Assembly (NCBI RefSeq): GCF_039525805.1
Contig: NZ_BAAAHZ010000014.1
Direction: 5' to 3' (one strand)
Length of the DNA stretch: 64,000 nucleotides
From: Dietzia natronolimnaea
GTDB taxonomy: Bacteria > Actinomycetota > Actinomycetes > Mycobacteriales > Mycobacteriaceae
This document shows positions 42,644 through 52,067 of the stretch, one piece after another. Position numbers and translations under genes: made by a program. Below the pieces are notes generated by a model. That model searched no databases. It was given only the letters and a program-made list of their open reading frames with translations, and was not told the DNA's origin. Every line of letters begins with the position of its first letter. The first letter of the stretch is position 1.

Positions 42644-43381
42644 TCAGGCCAGGGTCCGGACCCGGTCGACGGCGGCCACCGCGTCGGCCACCACCTCTAC
42701 ACCCGGAGCGGCCCCCGGGCGGCGCACCACGACCACCGGCACCCCGAGTTCGGCGGCCACCGCCATCTTCGGCCAGGTGTGCACGCCGCCCGAGTCCTTG
42801 GTCACCAGCACGTCCGCCCGGTGCGCGGTGAACAGCGCCCGCTCGCCATCGGCCGAGTAGGGACCACGGTCGAGCAGGAGCCGCCACCGGGCGGGGATCG
42901 TCCCCTCGGGCGGGTCGACCACCCTCACCAGCGCCTCGCGGGTGGCGAGCGGACCGACGAACCTCGCCAGTGACTGTCGGCCGACGGTGAGGAACGGGCG
43001 GCCCCCGAGGTCCGCGGCGGTCGCCGCCGCCTCGTCGTGCCCCGACACCCAGTGCCACCGGTCGGCACCGGGGGCCGCCGACCAGCCCGGTCGTTCGAGC
43101 CGGAGCAGGGGCACGCCGGCCTGCGCACACGCGGCGGCGGCGTGAGCGGAGATCCCCGCGGCGAACGGGTGCGTGGCGTCCACGACCACGCGGACCCGGT
43201 GCGTGGAGAGGTGGTCGCGGAGCCCCTCGACCCCGCCGAAGCCGCCGATCCGGACCCGGCCCACGGGCAGGCGCGGACGCGCCACCCTCCCCGCCAGGGA
43301 CGAGCAGAACTCGTGACCCGCGTCCTGCAGCAGTCTCGCCAGCTCCCGCGCCTCGGCGGTCCCACCCAGGACGAGGATCAC
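42644..43381 (-). CDS. cobK: Precorrin-6A reductase
   Basis: The 245-residue protein matches CobK/CbiJ: ILVLGGTAEARELARLL at the N-terminus, VVVDATHPFAAGISAHA, RLERPGWSAA and LVTKDSGGVHTWPKM. It reduces precorrin-6A with NADPH. The start is GTG, overlapping the cobQ stop by 4 bases. It is cotranscribed with cobQ and completes the step before CobL. Confidence 0.94.
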   Translation of the reverse strand: MILVLGGTAEARELARLLQDAGHEFCSSLAGRVARPRLPVGRVRIGGFGGVEGLRDHLSTHRVRVVVDATHPFAAGISAHAAAACAQAGVPLLRLERPGWSAAPGADRWHWVSGHDEAAATAADLGGRPFLTVGRQSLARFVGPLATREALVRVVDPPEGTIPARWRLLLDRGPYSADGERALFTAHRADVLVTKDSGGVHTWPKMAVAAELGVPVVVVRRPGAAPGVEVVADAVAAVDRVRTLA

Positions 43382-44868
43382 CGCTCCGACCCCGGCGGCA
43401 GGGACGGCATCTCCGGCGCGCCCTCGCGGGCCAGCTCCAGCAGGGCGTCCAGGTCGAGGTGCTCCTCCGCCAGATCACCCAGCAGGTCCAGTCGCCTCTC
43501 GCGTGCGGCGGCGAAGTCCACACCGGAGGGTTCGCGGACCCGGCCGACACGGGCCGCCACCTCCGCGAGGTAGGCCTGACGGAACCCGTCGGACTCGAGG
43601 CTCCCGTGCCACATGGTGCCCGCCACACCGTCGCGCCTCGCACCCCCGAGGAACTCGGGGTCCGCGCCGAGGCCGATCCGCCCGTGGTGGATCTCGTACC
43701 CGGCCGCCGCGTGACCGAGCGCCTCCCCGGTGGGCAGCCGCAGGACCTTCTCCGGCCCGAACTCCGTCTCCACGTCCAGCAGCCCGAGCCCGTCGACCTC
43801 CGCGCCCTCGGGACCCTCCACCCCCTCCGGGTCCCGGACGAGTCGGCCGAGCATCTGGAAGCCACCGCAGATGCCGAACACCGACCCCCCGGCGTGGGCG
43901 TGGTCGATCACCGCGCGGTCCAGACCGCGGGAGCGGAGCCAGGCCAGGTCGTCGATCGTCGCGCGCGTGCCGGGCAGGACCACCAGGTCCGCGCCCCGGA
44001 CGGTCCGGGGGTCGGTGACGAACTCCACGTCGACGTCCGGCTCCAGCCCCAGCGCGTCGACATCGGTGAAGTTGCTGATCCGGGGCAGCCGGATCACGGC
44101 GACCCGCAACGCCCGGCCGGCGTCGGCGCGGCGACCGCCGATATCCAGCGCGTCCTCGGAGTCGAGCCACACGTCGGGGCTCCAGGGCAGCACTCCGTGG
44201 ACCCGCCGTCCGGTGAGCGCCTCGAGGTGGTCCAGCCCCGGTCCGAGGAGCGAGGGGTCACCGCGGAACTTGTTGACGACGAAGCCTGCGACGAGCCGCT
44301 GGTCGGCGGCATCCAGTAGTGCCACCGTGCCGTACATCGCGGCGAAGACCCCGCCGCGGTCGATGTCGCCCACCACGACCACCGGCATGTCGGCGTGACG
44401 GGCCAGGCCCATGTTGACGTAGTCACCGGCACGGAGGTTGATCTCGGCAGGACTGCCCGCGCCCTCGCACAGCACCAGGTCGGCCCGGTCGGCCAGGTCG
44501 TCGTATGCGGCATGGGCGGCGGTGGCCAGATGCACGCGACCGTCGACGAAGTCCCTGGACGAGACCGTCCCGGCGGGGCGGCCCATCACCACCACGTGGC
44601 TGCGCCGGTCGCCGCCCGGCTTGAGCAGCACCGGGTTCATCGCCACCTCTGGCTCGGCGCGTGCCGCGAGGGCCTGGATCCACTGCGCGCGCCCGATCTC
44701 CCCGAAGCCCGCCGGACCCCGGACGACCATCGAGTTGTTGGACATGTTCTGCGCCTTGAACGGCGCGACCCTGATGCCCCGCCGGGCGAACGCCCGGCAC
44801 AGCGCCGTCACCACCACGCTCTTGCCGGCATCCGACGTGGTGCCGGCGACGAGGAGGGAGGCTGCCAT
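43378..44868 (-). CDS. cobQ: Cobyric acid synthase
   Basis: The 496-residue protein has the CobQ order: N-terminal ATP-binding domain (VAGTTSDAGKSVVVTAL; FKAQNMSNNSMV) and C-terminal glutamine amidotransferase domain with Cys in VFGICGGFQMLGR and His in GYEIHHGRIG. It amidates four corrin carboxylates. The ATG follows a TAGGAT -10 element (44882-44877) by 8 bases, so the transcript is probably leaderless. It is divergent from the nsrR gene. Confidence 0.95.
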   Translation of the reverse strand: MAASLLVAGTTSDAGKSVVVTALCRAFARRGIRVAPFKAQNMSNNSMVVRGPAGFGEIGRAQWIQALAARAEPEVAMNPVLLKPGGDRRSHVVVMGRPAGTVSSRDFVDGRVHLATAAHAAYDDLADRADLVLCEGAGSPAEINLRAGDYVNMGLARHADMPVVVVGDIDRGGVFAAMYGTVALLDAADQRLVAGFVVNKFRGDPSLLGPGLDHLEALTGRRVHGVLPWSPDVWLDSEDALDIGGRRADAGRALRVAVIRLPRISNFTDVDALGLEPDVDVEFVTDPRTVRGADLVVLPGTRATIDDLAWLRSRGLDRAVIDHAHAGGSVFGICGGFQMLGRLVRDPEGVEGPEGAEVDGLGLLDVETEFGPEKVLRLPTGEALGHAAAGYEIHHGRIGLGADPEFLGGARRDGVAGTMWHGSLESDGFRQAYLAEVAARVGRVREPSGVDFAAARERRLDLLGDLAEEHLDLDALLELAREGAPEMPSLPPGSER

Positions 44869-44999
44869 GGGGATCGATCCTAGCCGCGCCCTCCCCCGCC
44901 CCCGCCGCGGTGCTCCGCCGACGCGACGACGGGCCGCGACGGTGAGGGGGACCCCGCGTTCCTGCTGGTGACACGCCCGCCAAATGCCCAGTTCAGAAC

Positions 45000-45026
45000 G
45001 TATTTGAGATCACTGCGGACAAATGC
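45000..45026. promoter_or_regulatory. Possible NsrR autoregulatory site
   Basis: GTATTTG (45000-45006) and CAAATGC (45020-45026) form an imperfect inverted repeat 36 bases before the nsrR start. Its position suits self-repression. The match to known NsrR sites is weak and by eye. Confidence 0.25.
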
Positions 45027-45061
45027 GCTACGGCGGTTCGCAATATGGCACGCTCGGCCTC

Positions 45062-45502
45062 GTGCAGTTGTCCAGGTTCTCCGATCTCGCGCTCCGCGCC
45101 CTCATGCGTCTCGCCGTGGCCGACGGGCGCGGGGACCGGATGACCGCCGGGGGCATCGCCGAGTCGGTGAACGCATCGACGAGCCACGTGGCCAAGACCG
45201 TCTCCCGGCTCGTGGAGCTCGGCCTCGTCGAGTCCCGGCGGGGCCGGGGCGGTGGTCTCGCGATCACCGAGGCCGGTCGTCAGGCGTCCGTCGGGCGGCT
45301 GCTGCGTGAACTCGAGGGCCCCGGCGAGGTGGTGCAGTGCGAGGGCCCGGCGCCCTGCCCGCTAGCCGGCAACTGCAGCCTCCGCCGAGCCCTGGCCGAG
45401 GCCCGCGAGGCGTTCTTCGCCGCCCTCGATCCACTCACCGTCTCGGGCATCGTCCACACCCCGACCAGGCAGGTCCTGCTCAGCCTGGGACCCGCCCCCT
45501 GA
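45062..45502 (+). CDS. nsrR: NsrR-type Rrf2-family nitric-oxide-sensing repressor
   Basis: The 146-residue protein is an Rrf2 regulator (QLSRFSDLALRALMRLAVADG; winged helix STSHVAKTVSRLVELGLVES). Three Cys, 93, 99 and 105 (QCEGPAPCPLAGNCSL), bind the Fe-S cluster; numbering and spacing equal those known for Streptomyces coelicolor NsrR, which supports the GTG start at 45062. The flavohaemoglobin gene hmp starts 89 bases downstream. NsrR typically represses hmp and its own gene until NO destroys the cluster. Confidence 0.93.
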   Translation: MQLSRFSDLALRALMRLAVADGRGDRMTAGGIAESVNASTSHVAKTVSRLVELGLVESRRGRGGGLAITEAGRQASVGRLLRELEGPGEVVQCEGPAPCPLAGNCSLRRALAEAREAFFAALDPLTVSGIVHTPTRQVLLSLGPAP

Positions 45503-45591
45503 CCGGTCGGCGACCACCGACCCACACCCCCTCGACGCCCGGCACCCCAGGTGCCCGGGTGACCCCGTCGCGCCCACAGAAGGAGATCCGC

Positions 45592-46869
45592 ATGACCACG
45601 TCGCTCACCTCACTCGAGACGATCCTCGCCCATCCGCGGGAGCTCTCGCCGCACCACGTCCCGATCATCCGCGACACGCTCCCGGTCATCGGGGCGCACA
45701 TCGACGAGATCACCCCGGTGTTCTACCGCACGATGTTCGGCAACCACCCCGAGCTCCTGCGCGACACCTTCAACCGCGGCAACCAGAAGCTGGGCGCCCA
45801 GCAGCGCGCGCTCGCCGCCTCCATCGCCACCTTCGCGACGCTGCTGGTGGACGGGAAGAGCCCCGTCGACATGCTGGCCCGGATCGGCCACAAGCACGCG
45901 AGCCTCGGGATCACCGCCGACCAGTACCAGGTGGTCCACGACAACCTCTTCGACGCGATCGTCCAGGTGCTGGGCGAGGCGATCACCCCGGAGATCGCGG
46001 CCGCGTGGGACGAGGTGTACTGGATCATGGCGGGCGTCCTCGTGGACTTCGAGAACGCCCTCTACGCCGAGGCCCGGGTCGAGCCGGGAGACGTCTTCCG
46101 GACCGCCGTCGTCCTGGCCCGGGAGGACGTCACCGATTCCGTCACCGTGGTGACCCTCGGCGGTCCCGACGGTGGCGACCTGCCGGACTTCCGACCCGGC
46201 CAGTACACCTCCGTCGGCGTGGTGCTGCCCGACGGCGCGCGTCAGTTGCGTCAGTACTCGCTGTCGGCGGCGCCGGGGTCGGGCACGTGGCGGATCGGCA
46301 TCCGCCGGGTCGACGCGGTCTCCGGTGGCGCGGGTCCGTGCCCCGCCGGTGAGGTCTCCGGGTGGCTGCACGCCCACGCCCGGGTCGGCACCACGCTCCA
46401 GGTCACGCTGCCGTTCGGTGACCTGGTCCTGGACGCCGCGGGAACCGGGTCGGGCCCGGACGCGGCACCGGTCGTCCTGTGCTCGGCCGGGATCGGCATC
46501 ACCCCGATGCTCGGCATGATCGTTCACCTGTCGGCGACCGACGATCCCCGGCGCGTGCTGATCCTGCACGCGGACCGCTCGCCCGACCAGCACGTTCTGG
46601 CCGAGGAGGTCGCCGGCGAGTCCTCACTGCTCGCCGATGCCGAGGTGCACACCTGGTACGAGCACGGCGCGGACGCGGCCTCCGGACCCGGGGCGGTCCA
46701 CCCGGGCCTCATGGACCCGGCCTCCCTCGGACTCCCGGCGGACGCACACGTCTTCCTGTGTGGCTCCACCGGCTTCCTCCAGTCGGTGCGCCCGACGTTC
46801 CTCGAGGCCGGGGTGCCCGAACACCGGATTCACGCCGAGCTCTTCGCCCCCAACGACTGGCTGGTCTAG
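45592..46869 (+). CDS. hmp: Flavohaemoglobin (nitric oxide dioxygenase)
   Basis: The 425-residue protein has a globin domain (residues 1-155, proximal His102 in IGHKHASLGI, YRTMFGNHPELL), then FAD-binding (LRQYSLSAAPG) and NAD-binding (LCSAGIGITPMLGMI; HVFLCGSTGF) ferredoxin-reductase domains. It turns NO and O2 into nitrate. The ATG is preceded by AGAAGGAGA. A GTG-rich or TTG start further upstream is unlikely. The upstream nsrR gene gives the regulation. Confidence 0.95.
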   Translation: MTTSLTSLETILAHPRELSPHHVPIIRDTLPVIGAHIDEITPVFYRTMFGNHPELLRDTFNRGNQKLGAQQRALAASIATFATLLVDGKSPVDMLARIGHKHASLGITADQYQVVHDNLFDAIVQVLGEAITPEIAAAWDEVYWIMAGVLVDFENALYAEARVEPGDVFRTAVVLAREDVTDSVTVVTLGGPDGGDLPDFRPGQYTSVGVVLPDGARQLRQYSLSAAPGSGTWRIGIRRVDAVSGGAGPCPAGEVSGWLHAHARVGTTLQVTLPFGDLVLDAAGTGSGPDAAPVVLCSAGIGITPMLGMIVHLSATDDPRRVLILHADRSPDQHVLAEEVAGESSLLADAEVHTWYEHGADAASGPGAVHPGLMDPASLGLPADAHVFLCGSTGFLQSVRPTFLEAGVPEHRIHAELFAPNDWLV

Positions 46870-46894
46870 TCCCGCGCTCAGGGCGGCACCCGGG

Positions 46895-47701
46895 TCACTC
46901 CGGCAGCGCGTCCAGTCCGGCACCCTCGAGGGTCCGGCGGCCGCGTTCGGAGGTCACGAGCTCGCGGAAACGGTCGGCCGCCACCCGTTCGGCCTCGCCC
47001 CCGGGCCCGCTCTCCCCGCTGGGGACGCGGGCCAGGACGTACCGGGTCGTTCCCGCCGACCGCATCAGGTCCCGCTCGCGACCCTCGGGACTGACGGGCG
47101 CCACCCACCCGTGCGAACTCGCGACGTCAGTGCGGTAGACGATCCCGACGTCCATCTCGTTGTCCGCGAGCCGGACACTGAGCGCGCGCGACCCGTCCTC
47201 CCATGTGACGTCCGTGGGCTTCACCGCCGCGGCGGCGAGCACCTTCTCGGTCGCTTTGCCACACGGGGTGTCCGGCGCACACAGGCCCACGCGCAGGTCC
47301 GGGCGGGACAGGTCGCCCAGTCCGCGCACGCGGAGTGGGTTCCCGGACGGCACCGCCACGACCACGTGGTTCCGGGCGAAGATCTGCGGTTCCGCGGCGG
47401 CTCCCTGTGCCACGGCGAGGTCCATCACCTCCTCGCTCGCGGAGGCGAAGACGTTGAGGTCCGTGCGGTCGGACAGCCCCTCGGCGATCTCGTCCGACCG
47501 CCCCAGTTCGAGGTGGACCCGGACCCCGGGATTCTCCTCCTCGAAGATCTGGATGAGGTCGGTGAACGCGACAGACAACGACGGCGCGGCGGCCACGCCG
47601 AGCGAGACGGTCGCGGTGGCCTCCGGTTCTTCGGTCGCACACGCGAACCCGGAGCACACCAGGGCCACGCCCACCACCGCGATCCCCTGACGCCGACCCA
47701 C
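46895..47701 (-). CDS. ModA-like molybdate-binding periplasmic protein
   Basis: The 268-residue protein resembles ModA (VSLGVAAAPSLSVAFTDLIQIFEEE; LNVFASASEEVMDLAVAQG; DVGIVYRTDVASSHGW). The N-terminus is a lipoprotein-like signal (GVALVCSGFACATEE; Cys21), so it would be membrane-anchored. No modB or modC is present, so it must use permease genes elsewhere or it binds another oxyanion. It lies 3 bases after moaD on the same strand. Start is GTG 47701. Confidence 0.85.
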   Translation of the reverse strand: MGRRQGIAVVGVALVCSGFACATEEPEATATVSLGVAAAPSLSVAFTDLIQIFEEENPGVRVHLELGRSDEIAEGLSDRTDLNVFASASEEVMDLAVAQGAAAEPQIFARNHVVVAVPSGNPLRVRGLGDLSRPDLRVGLCAPDTPCGKATEKVLAAAAVKPTDVTWEDGSRALSVRLADNEMDVGIVYRTDVASSHGWVAPVSPEGRERDLMRSAGTTRYVLARVPSGESGPGGEAERVAADRFRELVTSERGRRTLEGAGLDALPE

Positions 47702-47704
47702 CGG

Positions 47705-47968
47705 TCAACCCCCGGCGAAGGGGGGCAGGATGTCGATCACGGAGACCCCGTCGATCGAGGCGAGGGGGTCTCGCGTGGTCTCCTCGCCGATGAGGAAGGA
47801 CGACACCGTGACGATGCTGGCCAACGGCTCACCGTGTCTCTCGCAGACCTCGCGGGCCAGTTCACCGATGGTCGTCGCGTCCGTGTGAAGGCGCTCGCGG
47901 GCGGTGCCGGCCGCGTCCTCGGCCGCCGCGTAGTACCCCACGGTGATCATTCTCGATGTCCTGCTCAC
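47705..47968 (-). CDS. moaD: MoaD-family sulfur carrier (molybdopterin synthase small subunit)
   Basis: The 87-residue ubiquitin-like protein ends in GG (PPFAGG), the end that receives sulfur as a thiocarboxylate for molybdopterin synthase. The start is GTG 47968, which lies 7 bases after a TAGAGT -10 element (47981-47976), as in leaderless genes; an ATG at 47950 that would give the usual 81-residue MoaD is equally possible. The ModA-like gene follows at 3 bases; moaE is 13 kb away. Confidence 0.85.
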   Translation of the reverse strand: MSRTSRMITVGYYAAAEDAAGTARERLHTDATTIGELAREVCERHGEPLASIVTVSSFLIGEETTRDPLASIDGVSVIDILPPFAGG

Positions 47969-48022
47969 GGTGTCGACTCTAGCCCCTGCCCCCGACGCGC
48001 CGCCGCCACTTTCGGTGACACG

Positions 48023-49084
48023 TCATCCGCCTATGGCGCCCATCGACCGGCGCGGCCGGTGGAACGCCGTCCCACCGATGCCGTGTCCGGCCTGCTTACC
48101 CCACATCGCCCCGCGCCACACCCGGGCGATCTCCGCGTCCTGCGCCCCGGAGCGCAACACGCCCAACACGTCGGTCTCGTCATCACTGAACAAGCAGGAT
48201 CTCACGGTCCCCTCGGCGGTCAGCCGCGTCCGGTCACAGGCCGCGCAGAAGTTGCGGGTGACGGTGGCGATCACCCCGACGTGGGCCGGGGACCCCGCCA
48301 CCGATCGTCCGGCCACCTCCCACAGTTCGGCCGGGGCGGACGGGTCCTCGCGACCGGCGGGCACCAGGTCGAAGCGCGCGCCCAACACGTCGAGCAGCTC
48401 CTGCGCCGTGACCATCTCGACCCTGGACCAGGTGTTGTCGGCGTCGAGCGGCATCTCCTCGATGAACCGCAGCTGCACGCCCTCCTCGAGAGCCCATTCC
48501 AGCAGGTCGGGAGCCCCCGGCAGGGTGGCCCGCATCGGCACGGCGTTGACCTTGACCGGTGCGAGTCCCGCCTCGAGCGCGGCACGGACCCCGCGGAGCA
48601 CCGACGGCAGCCGGTCGCGACGGGTGAGCTCGGCGAACTCGAGGCGGTTGACCGTGTCCAGGGAGATGTTGATCCGGTCGAGCCCGGCCTCGACCAGTGC
48701 GCCCACCCGGTGCTCGAGGCCCACGCCGTTGGTGGTGAGGGCGATCGGAAGGTCAGGGCACGCCGCCCGGGTCCCGGCGACGATCCTTTCGAGGTCCTGC
48801 CGCATCAGGGGTTCGCCGCCGGTGAAGCGCACCTCGCGGACCCCGAGGTCGTGATGCGCCAGCGTGACCAGCCGGATCACCTCGTCGGTGGTCATGCGTG
48901 CGGCCTCCGGGATGGGCGGCAGCCCCTCCTCCGGCATGCAGTACGTGCAGCGCAGGGAGCACTTCTCCGTCAGCGACACGCGCAGGTCCCGCCCGGTGCG
49001 ACCGAAGGTGTCGATGAGCAACGGGGTGGCCGGCCGCGCGCCGTCGGGGCGCGGCCGAGGGCTCGGGATGTCGGTCGCGGTCAC
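48023..49084 (-). CDS. moaA: GTP 3',8-cyclase
   Basis: The 353-residue radical-SAM enzyme has the N-terminal cluster motif CSLRCTYC, the segment FTGGEPLMRQDL and the C-terminal cluster motif CAACDRTRLTA with a third Cys in VRSCLF, ending in the MoaA diglycine. It converts GTP to 3',8-cyclo-GTP, the first step to molybdopterin. The GTG at 49084 follows GGAGG with a short spacer. The frame runs open far upstream without MoaA-like content. Confidence 0.95.
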   Translation of the reverse strand: MTATDIPSPRPRPDGARPATPLLIDTFGRTGRDLRVSLTEKCSLRCTYCMPEEGLPPIPEAARMTTDEVIRLVTLAHHDLGVREVRFTGGEPLMRQDLERIVAGTRAACPDLPIALTTNGVGLEHRVGALVEAGLDRINISLDTVNRLEFAELTRRDRLPSVLRGVRAALEAGLAPVKVNAVPMRATLPGAPDLLEWALEEGVQLRFIEEMPLDADNTWSRVEMVTAQELLDVLGARFDLVPAGREDPSAPAELWEVAGRSVAGSPAHVGVIATVTRNFCAACDRTRLTAEGTVRSCLFSDDETDVLGVLRSGAQDAEIARVWRGAMWGKQAGHGIGGTAFHRPRRSMGAIGG

Positions 49085-49146
49085 GCGCACCTCCGATCTG
49101 CCGGGCGTTCTGGTCGAGTGTAGGCGCGTGAGCGCCACCCCGCCGT

Positions 49147-50592
49147 CTACCTCTCCGGCACCTCCACCTCCGGGTTCGGCCCGAGGAGGGTGAGCTCGTG
49201 GATCTCGTCGCGCTCGGCCTGCGCTCTCAACTGCGGCGCGATCAGCCGGGCGAGGTGGTACCCCAGAACCACGACAAGGGTGCCGAGCGCGATCCCGCCG
49301 AGCTGGAAGTCGTCCGTCACGGTCAGGGTCGTGTCGCCCACGGCGATCACCACGCCCGCCGCCACCGGGACCAGGTTGAGCGGGTTGCCGAAGTCGACCC
49401 GGTTCTCCTTCCAGATCTTCGCCCCGAGCAGGCCGATCATCCCGTAGAGCACAACGGTGATCCCGCCCAGCACGCCGCCGGGCGTCGCCGAGATCACCGC
49501 GCCCAGCTTGGGCGAGCAGCCCAGGAGGATCGCGGTCAGCGCCGCCACCACGTACGCGGCGGTGGAGTAGACCTTGGTCGCGGCCATCACCCCGATGTTC
49601 TCGGCGTACGTCGTCGTCGCCGATCCGCCGAACGAGGTGGCCAGGACAGTGCCCGCACCGTCGGCGGCCAGGGCGCGGCCCATCAGGCCGTCGGTCTCGG
49701 TGCGCGTGATCTCGCCGATCGCCTTGACGTGACCCGCGTTCTCGGCGATCAGGGCGATGATCCCGGGGACGATCAGCAGCACGAACGCCAGGGAGAAGTC
49801 GGGCGCGTGGATGCCCACCACGCCCGCGGCCTCGTCGGTCATGGGCGGCAAGCCGAGCCACGGCGCGTCCCCGACGCCCGACCAGTCCACCCGCAGGTGC
49901 TCGGTCACCTCGCCGGCGGTGGCGCTGAACGAGGTGATCGGACCGGTCACCAGGTCGAGCACCCAGGACAGGACGTAGCCGAAGATCAGCGCGAGGAAGA
50001 TCGCGATCCGGCCGGCGAAGCCCTTCAGGCCCACCGTCATCAGGATCAGAGCGATCATCACCGTCAGCGCCACCCACTGGTCCTGCGGCCAGTAGGTCTC
50101 GGCCACCACGGGCGCCAGGTTGAAGCCCAGCAGCATCACCACGGCGCCGGTGACGACCGGGGGCAGCACGGCGGTGACCACGCGTCCGCCCACCACGTGC
50201 ACGATGACGCCGACCACGGCGAGGGTCGCACCCGCCACCAGCATCGCGCCGGTGACCTCCGCGCTCGTGCCGCCCTGCGCGCGGATCGCCGCGACCGCCC
50301 CGACGAACGCCACCGAGGTGCCCAGGTAGCTGGGGACCTGCCCCTTGACGATCGCCAGGAACAGCAGCGTGCACACGCCGGAGAAGAGGATCGCGAGCTG
50401 TGGGTTGAGCCCCATGATGATGGGGAAGACGAACGTGGCGCCGAACATCGAGACCACGTGCTGGGCGCCGATGCCGATCGTCCGGGGCCAGCTCAGGCGC
50501 TCCATCGGGGCCACGACCTCGCCGGGCCTGATGTTCTTGCCGTCGCCGTGGACAGACCACAGCTTCCTCGAACCCCGCGCGCCGTCCGCCAC
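49147..50592 (-). CDS. NCS2-family nucleobase permease (UraA/uracil type)
   Basis: The 481-residue protein has about 12-14 hydrophobic segments and NCS2 motifs: the core region IIALIAENAGHVKAIGEI, SFGGSATTTYAENIGVMAATKV (uracil-transporter pattern) and ATPGGVLGGITVVLYG. It imports uracil or another nucleobase with protons. The start is GTG 50592, after AAAGGGGAG. It lies between moaA and moeA, divergent from moeA, and a TACGGT -10 element is at 50637-50632. Confidence 0.92.
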   Translation of the reverse strand: MADGARGSRKLWSVHGDGKNIRPGEVVAPMERLSWPRTIGIGAQHVVSMFGATFVFPIIMGLNPQLAILFSGVCTLLFLAIVKGQVPSYLGTSVAFVGAVAAIRAQGGTSAEVTGAMLVAGATLAVVGVIVHVVGGRVVTAVLPPVVTGAVVMLLGFNLAPVVAETYWPQDQWVALTVMIALILMTVGLKGFAGRIAIFLALIFGYVLSWVLDLVTGPITSFSATAGEVTEHLRVDWSGVGDAPWLGLPPMTDEAAGVVGIHAPDFSLAFVLLIVPGIIALIAENAGHVKAIGEITRTETDGLMGRALAADGAGTVLATSFGGSATTTYAENIGVMAATKVYSTAAYVVAALTAILLGCSPKLGAVISATPGGVLGGITVVLYGMIGLLGAKIWKENRVDFGNPLNLVPVAAGVVIAVGDTTLTVTDDFQLGGIALGTLVVVLGYHLARLIAPQLRAQAERDEIHELTLLGPNPEVEVPER

Positions 50593-50667
50593 CGTCTCCC
50601 CTTTATTTCCCCGCCTGCGCCCCGCGCGCGGACCGTAGGCACAGTACAACGCGATTACCGTGGAGGC

Positions 50668-51963
50668 ATGGCCTCCCACCCCGACCGCCCGACCCACCCC
50701 GTATCCCGGCCGTCTCCCGCCGGGTACCGAGAGCTCCTGCGCACGCATCTCGCGCCGGTGCTGGAGCGGGCCGCCCAGAGCACGCGGTTGCCGGTCGTGG
50801 CGTGCGCGGACTCGGTGCTCGCACGGGACCTGCTCGCGTCGGTGGACCTCCCCCTGTTCGTGAACTCGCAGATGGACGGCTACGCGGTGCGGTCGGCCGA
50901 CATCGCCGGGGCCGGTCCGGACTCGCCGGTGCGGCTCCGGGTGGTGGGGACGACCCACGCCGGTGACGGACCGGGGCCACGGGTCGACGACGACGAGGCC
51001 TGCAAGGTGATGACCGGTGCGCCGGTCCCCGAGGGTGCCGATTGTGTGGTCCCCGTGGAGGACACCTCCATCGGGGATCCCGCCGATCCCTCGGGCGGCC
51101 GACCGGCGACGGTCCTGGTCCACGCGCCGCGGGCCGCCGGGGAGTTCATCCGGCGGCCCGGAGACGACGTCCGCGCGGGCGACCTCGTGATCCCCGCCGG
51201 GACCCGGCTCGAGGCCCGGCACCTCGCGGCGGCGGCCTCGCTCGGGGAGTCCGGCCTCGACGTGCGTCCGCGACCGCGGGTCGGCGTGGTGGCCACGGGC
51301 GCCGAGCTCGTCGCGCCCGGGCGGCCCCTGGAGCCGGGCCAGATCTGGGAGTCCAACTCCATCACGCTCGCCGCGGCGCTCAAGGCCTGCGGGTGCGAGG
51401 TCACCGCGACCGTGATCAGCAGTGACGACCGGGACGACTTCACCGCGGCGCTCGACATCGCCGCCGGGGACGCCGACCTCGTGGTGACCGTCGGGGCGGT
51501 GTCCATGGGCGACGCCGAGGTGGTGCGTCAGGTCCTGGCCGACCGCGAGGGGGCCCGCTTCGCGCCGGTCGCCATGCAACCCGGCGGTCCGCAGGGACTC
51601 TCGACGTGGCGGGACACGCCGGTGGTGTGCCTGCCCGGCAATCCGGTGAGCGCGCTCGTGTCGTTCGTGGTGCTGCTGCGCCCGGTCATCCTCGAGGCCG
51701 TGGGGCGCGTGCCCGTGCCGACCACCCGGGCCCGGCTCTCCCGCGCGGTCGGCTCCCCCGCCGGGAAGACGCAGTACTTGCGTGGTGCCCTGGCCGCCGA
51801 GCCCTCCGGCGGGGACCTGCCCGGCATCCCCACGGTCGACCCGGTCTCCGGCCCGGGCTCGCATCTCGTCGCGTCCATGGCCCGGGCCGATGTACTCATC
51901 GAGGTCCCCGCCGACGAGACCTCACTGGCGGCGGGGGACGAGGTGGCCGTCATTCCGCTCTGA
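50668..51963 (+). CDS. moeA: Molybdopterin molybdenumtransferase
   Basis: The 431-residue protein has the MoeA domains: SQMDGYAVRSADIAG, KVMTGAPVPEGADCVVPVED, the MPT-binding domain with GVVATGAELV and VTVGAVSMGDAEVV, and CLPGNPVSALVSF before the C-terminal barrel. It inserts molybdate into adenylated molybdopterin. The ATG follows a TACCGT -10 element (50656-50661) by six bases, GGAGGC, so it may start leaderless. It ends before a strong bidirectional hairpin. Confidence 0.95.
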   Translation: MASHPDRPTHPVSRPSPAGYRELLRTHLAPVLERAAQSTRLPVVACADSVLARDLLASVDLPLFVNSQMDGYAVRSADIAGAGPDSPVRLRVVGTTHAGDGPGPRVDDDEACKVMTGAPVPEGADCVVPVEDTSIGDPADPSGGRPATVLVHAPRAAGEFIRRPGDDVRAGDLVIPAGTRLEARHLAAAASLGESGLDVRPRPRVGVVATGAELVAPGRPLEPGQIWESNSITLAAALKACGCEVTATVISSDDRDDFTAALDIAAGDADLVVTVGAVSMGDAEVVRQVLADREGARFAPVAMQPGGPQGLSTWRDTPVVCLPGNPVSALVSFVVLLRPVILEAVGRVPVPTTRARLSRAVGSPAGKTQYLRGALAAEPSGGDLPGIPTVDPVSGPGSHLVASMARADVLIEVPADETSLAAGDEVAVIPL

Positions 51964-51991
51964 GCGGCCACCACCTCTCCACCGCCACCAA

Positions 51992-52049
51992 CGACAAGAG
52001 CGTTCCGCACACCCGCCTCCCGGGCGATGTGTGCGGAACGCTCTTGTCG
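51992..52049. terminator. Strong bidirectional hairpin terminator
   Basis: Perfect 21-bp inverted repeat, arms 51992-52012 and 52029-52049, with a 16-base loop. It lies between convergent moeA (ends 51963) and the small membrane protein gene (ends 52068). Its right arm is almost identical to part of the hairpin near 58706-58721. Confidence 0.85.
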
Positions 52050-52067
52050 ACGGGCCTGGACCCGGGG

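Noticed and set aside
49198..50667. Plus-strand open frame upstream of moeA, antisense to the permease gene
   Set aside because: It is only an in-frame extension of moeA; the product is rich in His, Arg and Asp and resembles no MoeA. The permease on the other strand is unambiguous.
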